The translations under genes and the position numbers were made by a program. A stretch of DNA of 64,000 bases from Aureimonas sp. AU4 (lineage in GTDB: Bacteria > Pseudomonadota > Alphaproteobacteria > Rhizobiales > Rhizobiaceae). Positions 1 to 12,452 of this stretch are shown here, in pieces (the first letter of the stretch is position 1; each line of letters starts with the position of its first letter). The stretch is taken from NCBI RefSeq assembly GCF_001463765.1, contig NZ_BBWK01000040.1, forward strand, positions 29,324 to 93,323, given 5' to 3'. The notes under the pieces were generated by a model. The model was not told the DNA's origin and ran no database searches. It saw only the letters and a list, made by a program, of their open reading frames with translations.

Positions 1-8
1 GGCATGAC

Positions 9-326
9 ATGGCGGAGCGCATCTTCCTTCTTCGCGAGGAGCGCTCCTTCGCGGATCGCGCGAAGGCCGACCGCACGGTCGGGCGCTGGGCGGCGGGGCT
101 TCTCGGCCTGTCCGGCGAGGCGGCCGAAACCTACGCGCTCGACGTCATGCGAGCGGGCGTCGCGAGCGCCGGCGGGCGGGGCGGCTTCGACCGCGTGCTG
201 CGCGATCTGGCGCCCTTGTCCACCCATCCCGAGGCCGTGCGAACGCGCTACGCGATCGCGCTTCTGGGCGCGGTGGAGCCGATCGCCGTCGCAGCCGGGC
301 CGCGGGCGACCGCCGCGGTCCACTGA
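9..326 (+). CDS. Diverged DUF1476 (F1-ATPase inhibitor zeta-like) protein
   Basis: A 105-residue protein. Its central part, about residues 8-80, resembles the DUF1476/zeta family: charged residues, then VGRWAAGLLGLSGEAAETYA, matching the LGLWAAEKLG...AEAYA pattern of alphaproteobacterial zeta subunits, then a helix containing FDRVLRDL. In Paracoccus zeta binds and inhibits the F1-ATPase. This copy lacks the usual FDDRE...FAHDEELRF N-terminus that carries the inhibitory segment, so it may be a paralogue with another role. Only eight bases precede the ATG, so the true start could lie upstream of the window. No neighbour is an ATP synthase gene. Assignment rests on pattern recognition only. Confidence 0.55.
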   Translation: MAERIFLLREERSFADRAKADRTVGRWAAGLLGLSGEAAETYALDVMRAGVASAGGRGGFDRVLRDLAPLSTHPEAVRTRYAIALLGAVEPIAVAAGPRATAAVH

Positions 327-395
327 CGGCCGGGGTTTGCGACGGGAAGCGAACCGCGCGCCGGAAGAAAGCTCGGCGTCTCTTGGCCGCGAAAC

Positions 396-1004
396 CTACT
401 CGAAGATCGGCACGTGCGGGGCGCTGTCGCGCGGCAGCGCGCCGTTGAGGCGCGGATCGGGCGTGATCTCGATCTCCTGCCCGATCGGCCGGAAGCCGGT
501 GCGACGGTAGAAGTCGAGGGCGCGGGGGTGGTCGATCGTGTTGGTATGCAACCAGACGCGCCGGACACCCTCCGCCGCGAAGGCGCGGCTCAGCGCGAAG
601 TTCATCAGGCGGCGGGCCGCGCCCGTCCCCTGGAGCGAGCGCGCGACGCCGAAATACTTGATCTCGCAGGCGCCCGCCTCAGCGAAGTCGAGTTCGAGAA
701 TGCCCTCGTCACGCGCCCCGACCCGGTAGGCATAGACCTCGGTTCGCGGCGAGGCGAGGATGGCGGCAAGCTCGTCCCGGCTCATGTAGAGGCGCGAGAA
801 CCAGAGATGGTCGGCACCGACATGGCGATAGAGGCCGAGATAGGTCTCGACGTCGATGCCGGGCCGCGCCTCGATCGAGCCGGCGAGGTTCGCGGGTTCG
901 GGCCGCGGCTCCGGCGGCGCGAGGCATTCCAGCGTCGTGGCGACGGCCGCGATCATGCCGCGCTCCACGCTCTGGAAGCGCGCCGGCATCGTGTTCCCGC
1001 TCAT
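396..1004 (-). CDS. GNAT-family N-acetyltransferase
   Basis: A 202-residue protein of the Gcn5-related acetyltransferase fold. The acetyl-CoA binding motif A is visible at residues 121-131 (ARSLQGTGAAR), followed by a helix, a WLHTNTIDHPRAL strand-turn and the usual C-terminal FYRRTGFRPIG block. The start at 1004 is chosen because GGGGCGA lies just upstream and because the longer reading frame runs into arginine-rich, non-family-like sequence. The substrate cannot be inferred. It is convergent with the zeta-like gene and has no evident operon partner. Confidence 0.85.
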   Translation of the reverse strand: MSGNTMPARFQSVERGMIAAVATTLECLAPPEPRPEPANLAGSIEARPGIDVETYLGLYRHVGADHLWFSRLYMSRDELAAILASPRTEVYAYRVGARDEGILELDFAEAGACEIKYFGVARSLQGTGAARRLMNFALSRAFAAEGVRRVWLHTNTIDHPRALDFYRRTGFRPIGQEIEITPDPRLNGALPRDSAPHVPIFE

Positions 1005-1114
1005 GTCGACTTCGCCCCGTTTCGTCCGATCCGCACCGCCCATGCCACGGGACGAGGGGTCGGGGAACCCCCGGGCGCGAGGGCGTGTTTTTAGCGGATA
1101 TTGGGAGGCGCGAC

Positions 1115-1282
1115 ATGACCGGCAGACGCGACGAAGACATATCACCCGCAGAGGCCCAGAACAGCGGCCCCTTCCACCGGACGCCGCCGGGTCCGCCCGA
1201 GCGAAGCGGGGCGCCTCAAGCCTCGGCGCCGCCCTCGCCCGTGCGCCCGGACGGCGAAGCCGAGGCGCGGGACGACCGGTAA
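1115..1282 (+). CDS. Small proline-rich hypothetical protein
   Basis: A 55-residue reading frame starting with ATG six bases after a strong GGAGG ribosome-binding site, which is the main reason to believe it. The product (MTGRRDEDISPAEAQNSG...) is rich in Pro, Glu, Arg and Ala, with no membrane segment or recognisable domain, and is probably disordered. It is divergent from the acetyltransferase gene. Function unknown. Confidence 0.4.
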   Translation: MTGRRDEDISPAEAQNSGPFHRTPPGPPERSGAPQASAPPSPVRPDGEAEARDDR

Positions 1283-1426
1283 GGCGACGCCTCCGGATTA
1301 TCCGGGGAGCTGGCGATTACCCGCGCGGTGCTCGGAGTTCGGTGCCCCATCGCTCTCGCCGTTCGAGTGCAAGGACCGCGGTTCCGCCCAGTCGGTCTGC
1401 AGTTCGCTGTTCGAGCGCGCCGCGTA

Positions 1427-1669
1427 TCAGGCGACCTGCCCGGCGTAGATCAGCTGGATCAGGAGCCAGGACGCCAGGACCGACAGACCGATCTGCCAAC
1501 CGCTTGCGCCGAGCAACCATGTCACGAGGGCTGCGAGGATGCCGATCAGCGGCATGGCAGCCAGGAGTGTCATGACATGGACCGGGCGACCCTGGGCGAC
1601 ACGGCGGTCGGCACGGGACAAGCCCGCACGACCGACACCGGTGACGCTTCTTGTCGAGTCCTGGTTCAT
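1427..1669 (-). CDS. Small predicted membrane protein
   Basis: An 80-residue protein with a charged N-terminus of about 30 residues and two hydrophobic segments, roughly residues 31-52 (MTLLAAMPLIGILAALVTWL) and 57-75 (IGLSVLASWLLIQLIYAG). It should be an inner-membrane hairpin. A perfect 16-bp palindrome lies 78 bases upstream of the start. No family recognised; the hydrophobic pattern rather than codon evidence supports it. Confidence 0.45.
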   Translation of the reverse strand: MNQDSTRSVTGVGRAGLSRADRRVAQGRPVHVMTLLAAMPLIGILAALVTWLLGASGWQIGLSVLASWLLIQLIYAGQVA

Positions 1670-1746
1670 CTGTCCGATCCGACGTCCTTGGGCGCTGAGG
1701 GGTCGAAGCCCCCTTCGCATATGCACAATCTATGCGTGCCCAGTCA

Positions 1747-1762
1747 TCACCCATATGGGTGA
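1747..1762. promoter_or_regulatory. 16-bp perfect palindrome, possible operator
   Basis: The sequence TCACCCATATGGGTGA is a perfect inverted repeat between the small membrane protein gene and the end of the short LuxR-type gene. Its size and symmetry suit a dimeric regulator. Which protein binds it is unknown; a related but shorter GCCCATATGGGC occurs at 13630-13641. Confidence 0.3.
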
Positions 1763-1787
1763 GGTCGCACGAGATCGTTACGAATGA

Positions 1788-2042
1788 TTAACGATGGGCA
1801 GTCGCGAGAAGACGGATCACGAGCTCGGCCTGACGGTTCGTCTGCGTCTTGGCGAAGAGCGCCTTGAGATGGGTGCGCCCGGTTTCGATGCTGATGCCGA
1901 GATGACGCGAAGCATCTTGCAAACTCATGGGCTTAAGCATCAACGCGGCCAAGCGCGACTCGGCTGGGGTCAGGCCCCAGGCCGTGCGCATGTCCTCCTG
2001 CGTCGGAAGTTCGACTTCCGATCCTTTTTGGCTCTCCTGCAT
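1788..2042 (-). CDS. Stand-alone LuxR-type HTH protein
   Basis: Only 84 residues, consisting almost entirely of a LuxR/GerE helix-turn-helix (about residues 20-82: LTPAESRLAALML, SLQDASRHLGISIETGRTHL, KALFAKTQTNRQAELVIRLL). It matches the C-terminus of the full-length regulator encoded just upstream on the same strand, including the KALFAKT and R-x-x-E-LV-x-RLL blocks. It has no sensory domain. The ATG at 2042 is abutted by GGAAGG; an internal ATG at 1991 follows AGGAGGAC closely and is an alternative start. It could be a degraded duplicate or a single-domain regulator. Confidence 0.7.
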   Translation of the reverse strand: MQESQKGSEVELPTQEDMRTAWGLTPAESRLAALMLKPMSLQDASRHLGISIETGRTHLKALFAKTQTNRQAELVIRLLATAHR

Positions 2043-2131
2043 CCTTCCGGAAGCGACCCCTCAACGCAAAACTGGATAATGATAGTCAACCTATACACGC
2101 ATGAAGGGAAGCGCTCGTCATCCCCCGAACG

Positions 2132-2159
2132 GGTGATACGTAGCGGACTACTTATCACC
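2132..2159. other. Interrupted inverted repeat between the two LuxR-type genes
   Basis: GGTGATA at 2132-2138 pairs with TATCACC at 2153-2159, with an inner TAG/CTA pair. It lies just downstream of the longer regulator and upstream of the shorter one. There is no T-tract on either strand, so it may be an operator rather than a terminator. Confidence 0.3.
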
Positions 2160-2173
2160 GACACGTGTTATGG

Positions 2174-3322
2174 CTAACAGCGCCATGATGTCGTTCCCGT
2201 CAGAAGACGGACGACGAGTTCGGTCTGTCCGTGCGTTCCGGTCTTGGCGAAAAGCGCCTTGAGGTGGGATCGCGCCGTTTCGCGGCTGACGTTAAGACGC
2301 TGCGCGGCCTCCTGGAACGCGACGGGCTCGATCAGGAGCATGGCGAGGCGCAACTCGGCCGGGGTGAGGCCGAACGTCGCCGCCATGACCTCGGCCCGTG
2401 CCGCGCCCGGTTCCGGGGCTCGCATGGTGATCACGGCAGCCACGCCCTGGTCGAGAGCGAAGGCGGGAAGCCGCCGGTGCACGGCCACCGCGCTGACGCG
2501 CCAGGACGGCCGCCCCTCCGGGCGACGCAGCCGGATGGTCCGCGTCTCGGCGTCAAAGCCGGCTTGCGGATCGAGAACGTGCCCCACGAGATGGTCGAGT
2601 GCTTTCTGGTCCGGCGGGTGGACGGCCTCGAGCCGTCCAAAGCGCGTGGCGAGCCCGTCGCGCGCGGCCAGCAACGCTTCCGCCGTCCGGCTCGCGCCCC
2701 GCACGCGCCCGTCGCGCCCGAGCGTGATGACGGCGACGTCGAGATGGTCGAGTGACCGCGTCGTCGCCAGCATCTCGGCGGCAGCCTGGCGCAGCCGGTC
2801 GCCGGCGCGCACCGCCCGGTTGGCGGCCCGCGCGAGGATATCGAACTGCGCCCGCTCCTCCTCGGACGCAGCGCCCGCCGCCTTGTCGCGCCAGAAGACG
2901 AAGGTCAGCGTCCCGTCGTCGCGATCCTGCAGGAACTGAGCGATGACATGCTGGAACCCCTGAGCCTCCTGCCAGTCGGCGACGAACTCCCGTTCGGCGG
3001 CGGACAGGGAGGCAGGACGGTCCGCCTCGGTCAGGACGCGGCCGGGCACTCGCAGTTCAGGACGGTTCACGTAAGGGTTGCCGGCGACGTAGTGCTGGAA
3101 GTAGCTGTCGATCCAGCCGGTGCCGTAGTTCAGCATGTGGCCGAATTCGGTCGTCGGCTGCCGGAATGGATTGGCCGGCGGACCCTGCAGATAGATCGCC
3201 CCGGCAGCGGCGCGGGTATGGCCGAGAACCCGTTCGGTCACCTCCCGCCACAGGGCGGGGTCGGCGCTGGCGTCTCCGATCAGGTCGAGCGTCTCATCGA
3301 GTTGCTTGCGCACCGTGTCCAC
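2174..3322 (-). CDS. LuxR-family transcriptional regulator
   Basis: About 382 residues. The N-terminal two-thirds is a sensory region with GAF/PAS-like features, including a stretch beginning GYGTGWIDSYFQHYVAGNPYV-like aromatic residues and a later PAS-like VITLGRDGRVRGASRTAE segment. The last 65 residues form a LuxR helix-turn-helix (LTPAELRLAMLL ... LNVSRETARSHLKALFAKTG). The GTG at 3322 is preferred because GAGGGGG lies at the right distance; a TTG at 3346 would add eight residues. It is followed by a short gene encoding only the same type of HTH. Target genes unknown. Confidence 0.8.
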   Translation of the reverse strand: MDTVRKQLDETLDLIGDASADPALWREVTERVLGHTRAAAGAIYLQGPPANPFRQPTTEFGHMLNYGTGWIDSYFQHYVAGNPYVNRPELRVPGRVLTEADRPASLSAAEREFVADWQEAQGFQHVIAQFLQDRDDGTLTFVFWRDKAAGAASEEERAQFDILARAANRAVRAGDRLRQAAAEMLATTRSLDHLDVAVITLGRDGRVRGASRTAEALLAARDGLATRFGRLEAVHPPDQKALDHLVGHVLDPQAGFDAETRTIRLRRPEGRPSWRVSAVAVHRRLPAFALDQGVAAVITMRAPEPGAARAEVMAATFGLTPAELRLAMLLIEPVAFQEAAQRLNVSRETARSHLKALFAKTGTHGQTELVVRLLTGTTSWRC

Positions 3323-3515
3323 AGGCACCCCCTCGTATGCAGACAATAGTTTATCGCAATAATTTTCCTATGCGTAATAACCCGGAGCCGGCGTGTCGGC
3401 ATGCGTCCGGAAAGCCATGATGGCTGCTCGTTGATGTAGCTCGACCGAAACCTAAGGAAAGCTTCGCTCTCTGAGGCAGCCACAGAGCGCCCACCGTCCC
3501 ACGCGTGAAGGGCAC

Positions 3516-3548
3516 GAAAAAGCCCGCGCCGGTTTCCCGGCGCGGGCT
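3516..3548 (-). terminator. Rho-independent terminator of rpsA
   Basis: AGCCCGCGCCGG (3521-3532) and CCGGCGCGGGCT (3537-3548) form a perfect 12-bp stem with a TTTC loop. On the minus strand it is followed by a run of five T. It lies 48 bases beyond the rpsA stop codon. Confidence 0.9.
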
Positions 3549-3553
3549 CATGC

Positions 3554-3567
3554 GTTTCACGTGAAAC
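3554..3567. promoter_or_regulatory. parS: parS centromere site 1
   Basis: GTTTCACGTGAAAC, a perfect palindrome matching the core of the ParB-binding consensus. It sits between the rpsA stop codon and the rpsA terminator hairpin, so it is transcribed but not translated. It is one of four perfect copies here. Confidence 0.85.
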
Positions 3568-3595
3568 CACGGCGCCCGAGGGCGCCGGGGGAAGC

Positions 3596-5290
3596 TTACT
3601 CGCTGTCGCGCTTGTTCATCGCGGCGGCGAGGATGTCGCCGAGCGAGGCGCCGGAGTCGGTCGAGCCGTACTGCGCAACGGCCTCCTTCTCCTCGGCGAT
3701 CTGCAGCGCCTTGATCGACACGCCGACGCGGCGGGCCTTCTTGTCGAACTGCGTGATGCGGGCATCGACCTTCTGGCCGACCGAGAACTTCTCGGGGCGC
3801 TGGTCGTCGCGGTCGCGGCCGAGATCCGAGCGGCGGATGAAGGCCGAGAAGTCGGTGTCCACGATCTGGACCTCGATACCGCCCTCGTTCACCGCCGTCA
3901 CCTCGCAGGTGACGATCGAGCCACGGCGCATCTCGCCGCTCTCGGCCGCCGTGGCGAAGGAATCGCCGCCGACCTGCTTGATGCCGAGCGAGATACGCTC
4001 CTTCTCGACGTCGACGTCGAGAACCTGCGCGCGCACCACGTCGCCCTTGTTGTACTCCTCGATGACCTGCTCGCCCGGACGGTTCCAGTCGAGGTCGGAG
4101 AGGTGCACCATGCCGTCGACGTCGTTCTCGAGGCCCACGAACAGACCGAACTCGGTCTTGTTCTTGACCTCGCCCTCGACGATCGTGCCGACCGGGAACT
4201 GGTCGCGGAACGCTTCCCAGGGGTTCTGGAGCGTCTGCTTGAGGCCGAGCGAGATGCGGCGCTTGACCGGATCGACCTCGAGCACGACCACTTCGACTTC
4301 CTGCGAGGTCGAAAGGATCTTGCCCGGATGGACGTTCTTCTTGGTCCAGCTCATCTCGGAGACGTGGATCAGGCCCTCGATGCCCGGCTCCAGCTCCACG
4401 AAGGCGCCGTAGTCGGTGATGTTGGTGACGCGACCCGTGACCTTGACGCCCATCGGGTACTTGACCCCGATGCCTTCCCAGGGATCGGCTTCCAGCTGCT
4501 TCATGCCCAGCGAGATGCGGTGCGTCTCCTGGTTGATGCGGATGATCTGGACCTTGACGGTCTGGCCGATCTGCAGGATCTCGGTCGGGTGGTTCACGCG
4601 GCGCCACGCCATGTCGGTGACATGGAGCAGACCGTCGATGCCGCCGAGGTCGACGAACGCACCGTAGTCGGTGATGTTCTTGACCACGCCCTCGACGACC
4701 TGACCCTCCTCGAGGTTCTGGACGATCTCGGAACGCTGCTCGGCGCGGCTCTCCTCGAGGACCGTGCGGCGCGACACGACGATGTTGCCGCGGCGCTTGT
4801 CCATCTTGAGGATCTGGAACGGCTGCGGCGTGTTCATCAGCGGGCCGACGTCGCGGATCGGACGGATGTCGACCTGGGAGCGCGGCAGGAAGGCCACGGC
4901 GCCGTCGAGGTCGACCGTGAAGCCGCCCTTGACCTGGTTGAAGATCTGGCCTTCGACCTTCTCGCCGGCGTTGAACTTGACCTCGAGCTTGACCCAGCTC
5001 TCCTCGCGGCGCGCCTTGTCGCGCGAGAGGACGGCCTCGCCCAGCGCATTCTCGATGCGCTCGACATAGACCTCGACCGTGTCACCGACCTTGAGCTCGG
5101 TGGCGCGGCCGCCGAACTCCTTGAGGGCCACGCGGCCCTCGACCTTCAGACCGGCGTCGATGACCGCCATGTCCTTCTCGATCGCGACCACGGTTCCCTT
5201 GACGACGGCGCCTTCGGCGACATCCTGCTCGTGGAACGAGGCTTCGAGAAGCGCGGCGAAATCGTCGCGCGAAACTGCTGCGTTGGACAT
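3596..5290 (-). CDS. rpsA: 30S ribosomal protein S1
   Basis: A 564-residue protein with repeated S1/OB-fold RNA-binding domains. Repeats such as ITDYGAFVDLGGIDGLLHVTDM and ITDYGAFVELEPGIEGLIHVSEM are clear, and the length fits the six-domain alphaproteobacterial S1. S1 binds mRNA 5' regions and helps the 30S subunit load mRNA. The gene lies downstream of cmk in the same direction, the conserved cmk-rpsA order, separated by about 240 bases that probably carry its own promoter. It ends in a strong intrinsic terminator. Confidence 0.98.
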   Translation of the reverse strand: MSNAAVSRDDFAALLEASFHEQDVAEGAVVKGTVVAIEKDMAVIDAGLKVEGRVALKEFGGRATELKVGDTVEVYVERIENALGEAVLSRDKARREESWVKLEVKFNAGEKVEGQIFNQVKGGFTVDLDGAVAFLPRSQVDIRPIRDVGPLMNTPQPFQILKMDKRRGNIVVSRRTVLEESRAEQRSEIVQNLEEGQVVEGVVKNITDYGAFVDLGGIDGLLHVTDMAWRRVNHPTEILQIGQTVKVQIIRINQETHRISLGMKQLEADPWEGIGVKYPMGVKVTGRVTNITDYGAFVELEPGIEGLIHVSEMSWTKKNVHPGKILSTSQEVEVVVLEVDPVKRRISLGLKQTLQNPWEAFRDQFPVGTIVEGEVKNKTEFGLFVGLENDVDGMVHLSDLDWNRPGEQVIEEYNKGDVVRAQVLDVDVEKERISLGIKQVGGDSFATAAESGEMRRGSIVTCEVTAVNEGGIEVQIVDTDFSAFIRRSDLGRDRDDQRPEKFSVGQKVDARITQFDKKARRVGVSIKALQIAEEKEAVAQYGSTDSGASLGDILAAAMNKRDSE

Positions 5291-5528
5291 TCGTTCTCCT
5301 AAAGGTCCCCTGGTCGCGCCGGGCGCGGATCGGAGGGGACTAGCGCCTTCGGTTCGTGTTGCGGATGCCGGATCGGCGGTCCCGTTCCGGCCGGGAAGGG
5401 CGGGAACAAGCGGACGGGGCTCCCATCGGGAACGCCCATCCGCACTCGGCGCGAGGACCGGCCGGCGGCGGTTGTCATGCGGATGCGGCCCGGCCGCCCG
5501 CCCCTTTGGGGGAGCCGGCCGTCGAGCC

Positions 5529-6165
5529 TTAGGAAATTCTAGATGGCGATGCGTCGACGATCGCGCAAGCCGCCCGGAACGCCGCCTCTATATCCAAGTC
5601 GCTGGTATCCAGCAAGCTCGCGTCGGCGGCGGGGCGAAGCGGCGCGGTGCTGCGGCCCGAGTCGCGCGCGTCGCGCCCTCGCACCTCGGCCAGGATCTGA
5701 TCGAAGTCGACGCCCCGCCCCTTGGCGAGAAGCTCGTCGGTTCGCCGGCGCGCGCGCACCTCCGCGCTCGCGGTCACGAAGATCTTCACGTCGGCCCCCG
5801 GGCAGATCACGGTCCCGATGTCGCGCCCGTCCAGAACCGCGCCGCCGGGGCGGCGGGCAAAGTCGCGCTGGAAGTCGGCGAGCGCCTCGCGCACCTGCGG
5901 ATGCGCGGCCACTCGGCTCGCCCACTCGCCCGCCTCGTGGCCGCGCAGGGATCCGTCGTCGAGATGGCTCGGCACGAGCTCGCGCGCAAGCCGCCCTGCG
6001 GCCTCCGCATCGTCCGGGTCGACGCCGCGCTCGCGTGCGAGCCGCCCCACCGCGCGGTACAGAAGCCCCGTGTCGAGGTAGCCGAGCCCGTAGTGCTCGG
6101 CGAGGCGCTTGGCGAGCGTGCCCTTGCCGGCGGCGGCCGGTCCGTCGATCGCGATCACGTAAGGG

Positions 6166-6173
<8 letters not shown>
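5529..6173 (-). CDS. cmk: Cytidylate kinase
   Basis: A 214-residue nucleoside monophosphate kinase that phosphorylates CMP/dCMP with ATP. The P-loop GPAAAGKGT begins near residue 11 and the substrate region VLDGRDIGTVICP is typical of Cmk; a GRGVDFDQILAEVRGRDARDS lid segment follows. The ATG at 6173 gives the usual MADPYVIAIDGP start and overlaps the end of the upstream membrane-protein gene by eight bases, implying translational coupling. Order aroA - membrane protein - cmk - rpsA. Confidence 0.97.
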
Positions 6174-10243
<4,070 letters not shown>

Positions 10244-10253
10244 CAACCTGGCT

Positions 10254-10278
10254 GCGCCCCGCGACGAAGGCGGGGCGC
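10254..10278. terminator. Terminator-like hairpin between convergent genes
   Basis: GCGCCCCGC (10254-10262) and GCGGGGCGC (10270-10278) form a 9-bp stem with a 7-base loop between two convergent stop codons. On the plus strand it is followed by TCATTTC, so the T-tract is weak. Confidence 0.55.
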
Positions 10279-10291
10279 TCATTTCGAGAAT

Positions 10292-11317
10292 TTACTGCGC
10301 CGGAACGCCCGCCGACCAGCGGTCCCAGTTCGCCAGGATATCGCTGGTCAGCGCATGGCCGACGCGATAGGCGTTCTCGGTGGCGAGCGGAAAGCCGCCC
10401 GAGCGCGCCTTCAGCGACTGGAAGGCATCGCCCCCTTCGGGCTCGCGGTCGAAGTTGGACGCCGTGCGCAGGAGCGCGACGCGGTCAAACCGGAGGAGAC
10501 CCGCCATGTCGCCCCGCTGGAGAGCGGTCAGCGTGGCGTTGTCCTCCATCTGCGTGGTGCAGTAGTTGCCCTTGCCGTCGGTCGCGGCCTTCACCAGCTC
10601 CGCCATCGCGTCGGCCAGGCGCTTTCCGTGCCAGTAGGTGTCGCTGGACAGCGTGTCGCAGATCGAGACGACCGGCGCCGCGCTTCCCGGCCCCTTGCCG
10701 TAGTTCGCGCGATAGCTCTTCGCCTCGTCGCCGTCGAGAAGCTCGACGTCCTTGGACAGCGCGTAGGCCCGCTGCAGAAGGCCCTCGTTCAACTCGTAGA
10801 GCTCGGTCTTGGAGCCCCAGGTCGCCTTCTCGCCGGGCGCCTTCGCTCCCAGCGCCAGCGCGCCCGAGCTCCATCCCGCCGGGATCTGGCGCGCGTCGAT
10901 GTCGTGGCGCAGGCCGCCGTCCACCGCGTAGCGCGCCCAGTGCGCCGAGCCGAGCGTGCCGTCGTCGGGATCGACGCCCGCGATGCCGGCGATCAGGAAG
11001 TAGGTCTGCGAGAGGTCGAACCGGCCGCTGTAGACCATGGCGGAAACCGAGCTGGCCGCGTTCGCGAAACCCATCGCCGTCGTCATGTGACAGAGACCCT
11101 CGGTGCCGCAATGGACCTCGGGATACTCGGCGGACAGGCCCGGCACCTTGACGACGTCCGTCAGGTTCTCGTTGGCGAGCCACGGCTTGGCCTCGTCGCC
11201 GAACATCGTGATCACGAAGACCTTGGGCGCGATCGGCTTGCTGTCCTCAGCGAGAGCCGGCGTAGCGAGGGTGGCCAGCGCGGCCAGCGAGCCGGCGACG
11301 ATCCGTTTGCGTTTCAT
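10292..11317 (-). CDS. Purine nucleoside permease (NUP family)
   Basis: A 341-residue exported protein. The N-terminus is a signal peptide (MKRKRIVAGSLAALATLATPALA). The mature part carries NUP-family features: PKVFVITMF, MTTAMGFANAASSVSAMVYSG, YFLIAGIAGVDPDDGTLGS and HWARYAVDGGL. Despite the family name, the fold resembles nucleoside phosphorylases, and the fungal members support purine nucleoside uptake. The ATG at 11317 follows AAGGACC. It is a single gene; its partners are not evident. Confidence 0.88.
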   Translation of the reverse strand: MKRKRIVAGSLAALATLATPALAEDSKPIAPKVFVITMFGDEAKPWLANENLTDVVKVPGLSAEYPEVHCGTEGLCHMTTAMGFANAASSVSAMVYSGRFDLSQTYFLIAGIAGVDPDDGTLGSAHWARYAVDGGLRHDIDARQIPAGWSSGALALGAKAPGEKATWGSKTELYELNEGLLQRAYALSKDVELLDGDEAKSYRANYGKGPGSAAPVVSICDTLSSDTYWHGKRLADAMAELVKAATDGKGNYCTTQMEDNATLTALQRGDMAGLLRFDRVALLRTASNFDREPEGGDAFQSLKARSGGFPLATENAYRVGHALTSDILANWDRWSAGVPAQ

Positions 11318-11523
11318 GTCGGGTCCTTCTGCGGGTGGAACGAACAACGGAGCCTAAGAGCCGGGGGGCCGGGCGGACGCAAGCCTCAAAGCTAAGGCAG
11401 CCGACCGATTTCGCTGGATCGGCTCATCCCGTCGGCAGGATACCCGTCCCTGCCTAGGCAAGCGGCGCCGGCTGCCCGGTTCGGCGGCGGTCGCGCTGCG
11501 GGACGGCGAGGCCCGACGTTCCC

Positions 11524-12321
11524 TCACTCCCCGTCGTCGGGTATCGCCAGCAGATGGCCGCAGGCCTTGCAGTGGACGGCGTCCGGCTCGTGGCGCTCCA
11601 GCGCGCAGCGCGGACAACGGAAGAAGACCTTGTAGGGGCGGAACACGGCCTGCGCGAGACGCACGAAGAGCGAGATGCCGACGATCATGGTCACGATCGA
11701 GGTCAGCTTGCCCGCCACGCCCGGCAGCGTGACGTCGCCGAAGCCGGTGGTCGTCACCGTCGCCACCGTGAAGTAGAGCGCGTCGACATAGCCCTCGATG
11801 CCCGAACCCGGCCTCGCGAACGCCGTGTAGACGAAGCCGGTGATCACGAAGAGGCAGGTGACGAGGTTGATCAGCGCCCGCGCCGCGTCCTCATAGGCGC
11901 GCCAGCGGCCCCGGCGCACCGGGCGCCACAGGACCTCCTTGTGCGACAGCGTCCAGATCTTCAGGACGCGCAGGAAGCCGAGGCTGAAGAAATAGCTCGG
12001 CGCCACCAGCGTCAGGAGGACGATGAGATCGATCCAGACCGTCGGGCGCCGAAGCCAGCGCGACAGGCGCGGCGCCGCCAGCGCCCGCGCCAGGAGGTCG
12101 AGCCCCACCACCAGCGCCGCCGCATAGTCGAGCCACAGGAAGGTGCGCCGGTTCTCGATCAGCGGACTCGCGATGAAGAAGGCGACGATCAGGACGTCGA
12201 CCGCCGCCATCGCCGCCTGGAAGCGGAGCGCCGCCGGATGGTCGGAATGGTAGAGCGCGTCGAGCCGTCGGCGCAGGCGCCGGAAGCGGGTCTCGGCGGG
12301 TTCGGAAGCGGTCGTGGTCAT
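11524..12321 (-). CDS. Voltage-gated-type potassium channel with C-terminal zinc ribbon
   Basis: A 265-residue six-transmembrane channel subunit. Helices lie near residues 38-55, 66-85, 93-112, 120-126 (a short S4-like RVLKIW) and 148-170. A pore loop follows with selectivity filter TTTGFGD, then a last helix TSIVTMIVGISLFVRLAQAVF. The C-terminus adds about 35 residues with two cysteine pairs, CPRC and CKAC, spaced as in a zinc ribbon. K+ selectivity is inferred from the GFGD filter. It is divergent from the NnrU gene. Confidence 0.88.
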   Translation of the reverse strand: MTTTASEPAETRFRRLRRRLDALYHSDHPAALRFQAAMAAVDVLIVAFFIASPLIENRRTFLWLDYAAALVVGLDLLARALAAPRLSRWLRRPTVWIDLIVLLTLVAPSYFFSLGFLRVLKIWTLSHKEVLWRPVRRGRWRAYEDAARALINLVTCLFVITGFVYTAFARPGSGIEGYVDALYFTVATVTTTGFGDVTLPGVAGKLTSIVTMIVGISLFVRLAQAVFRPYKVFFRCPRCALERHEPDAVHCKACGHLLAIPDDGE

Positions 12322-12452
12322 GCCCGCGGAAAGCTAGGGCATCGCTGTCGGACCGCGAGGCGGCCGGCATGGGCCGCTCAGGCCTTTTCGCTTGCTCCGT
12401 CGTCGTTTCGAACCCATTCTCGCCCGGCGGTGCAACGCGGCGCGGGGCGGTC

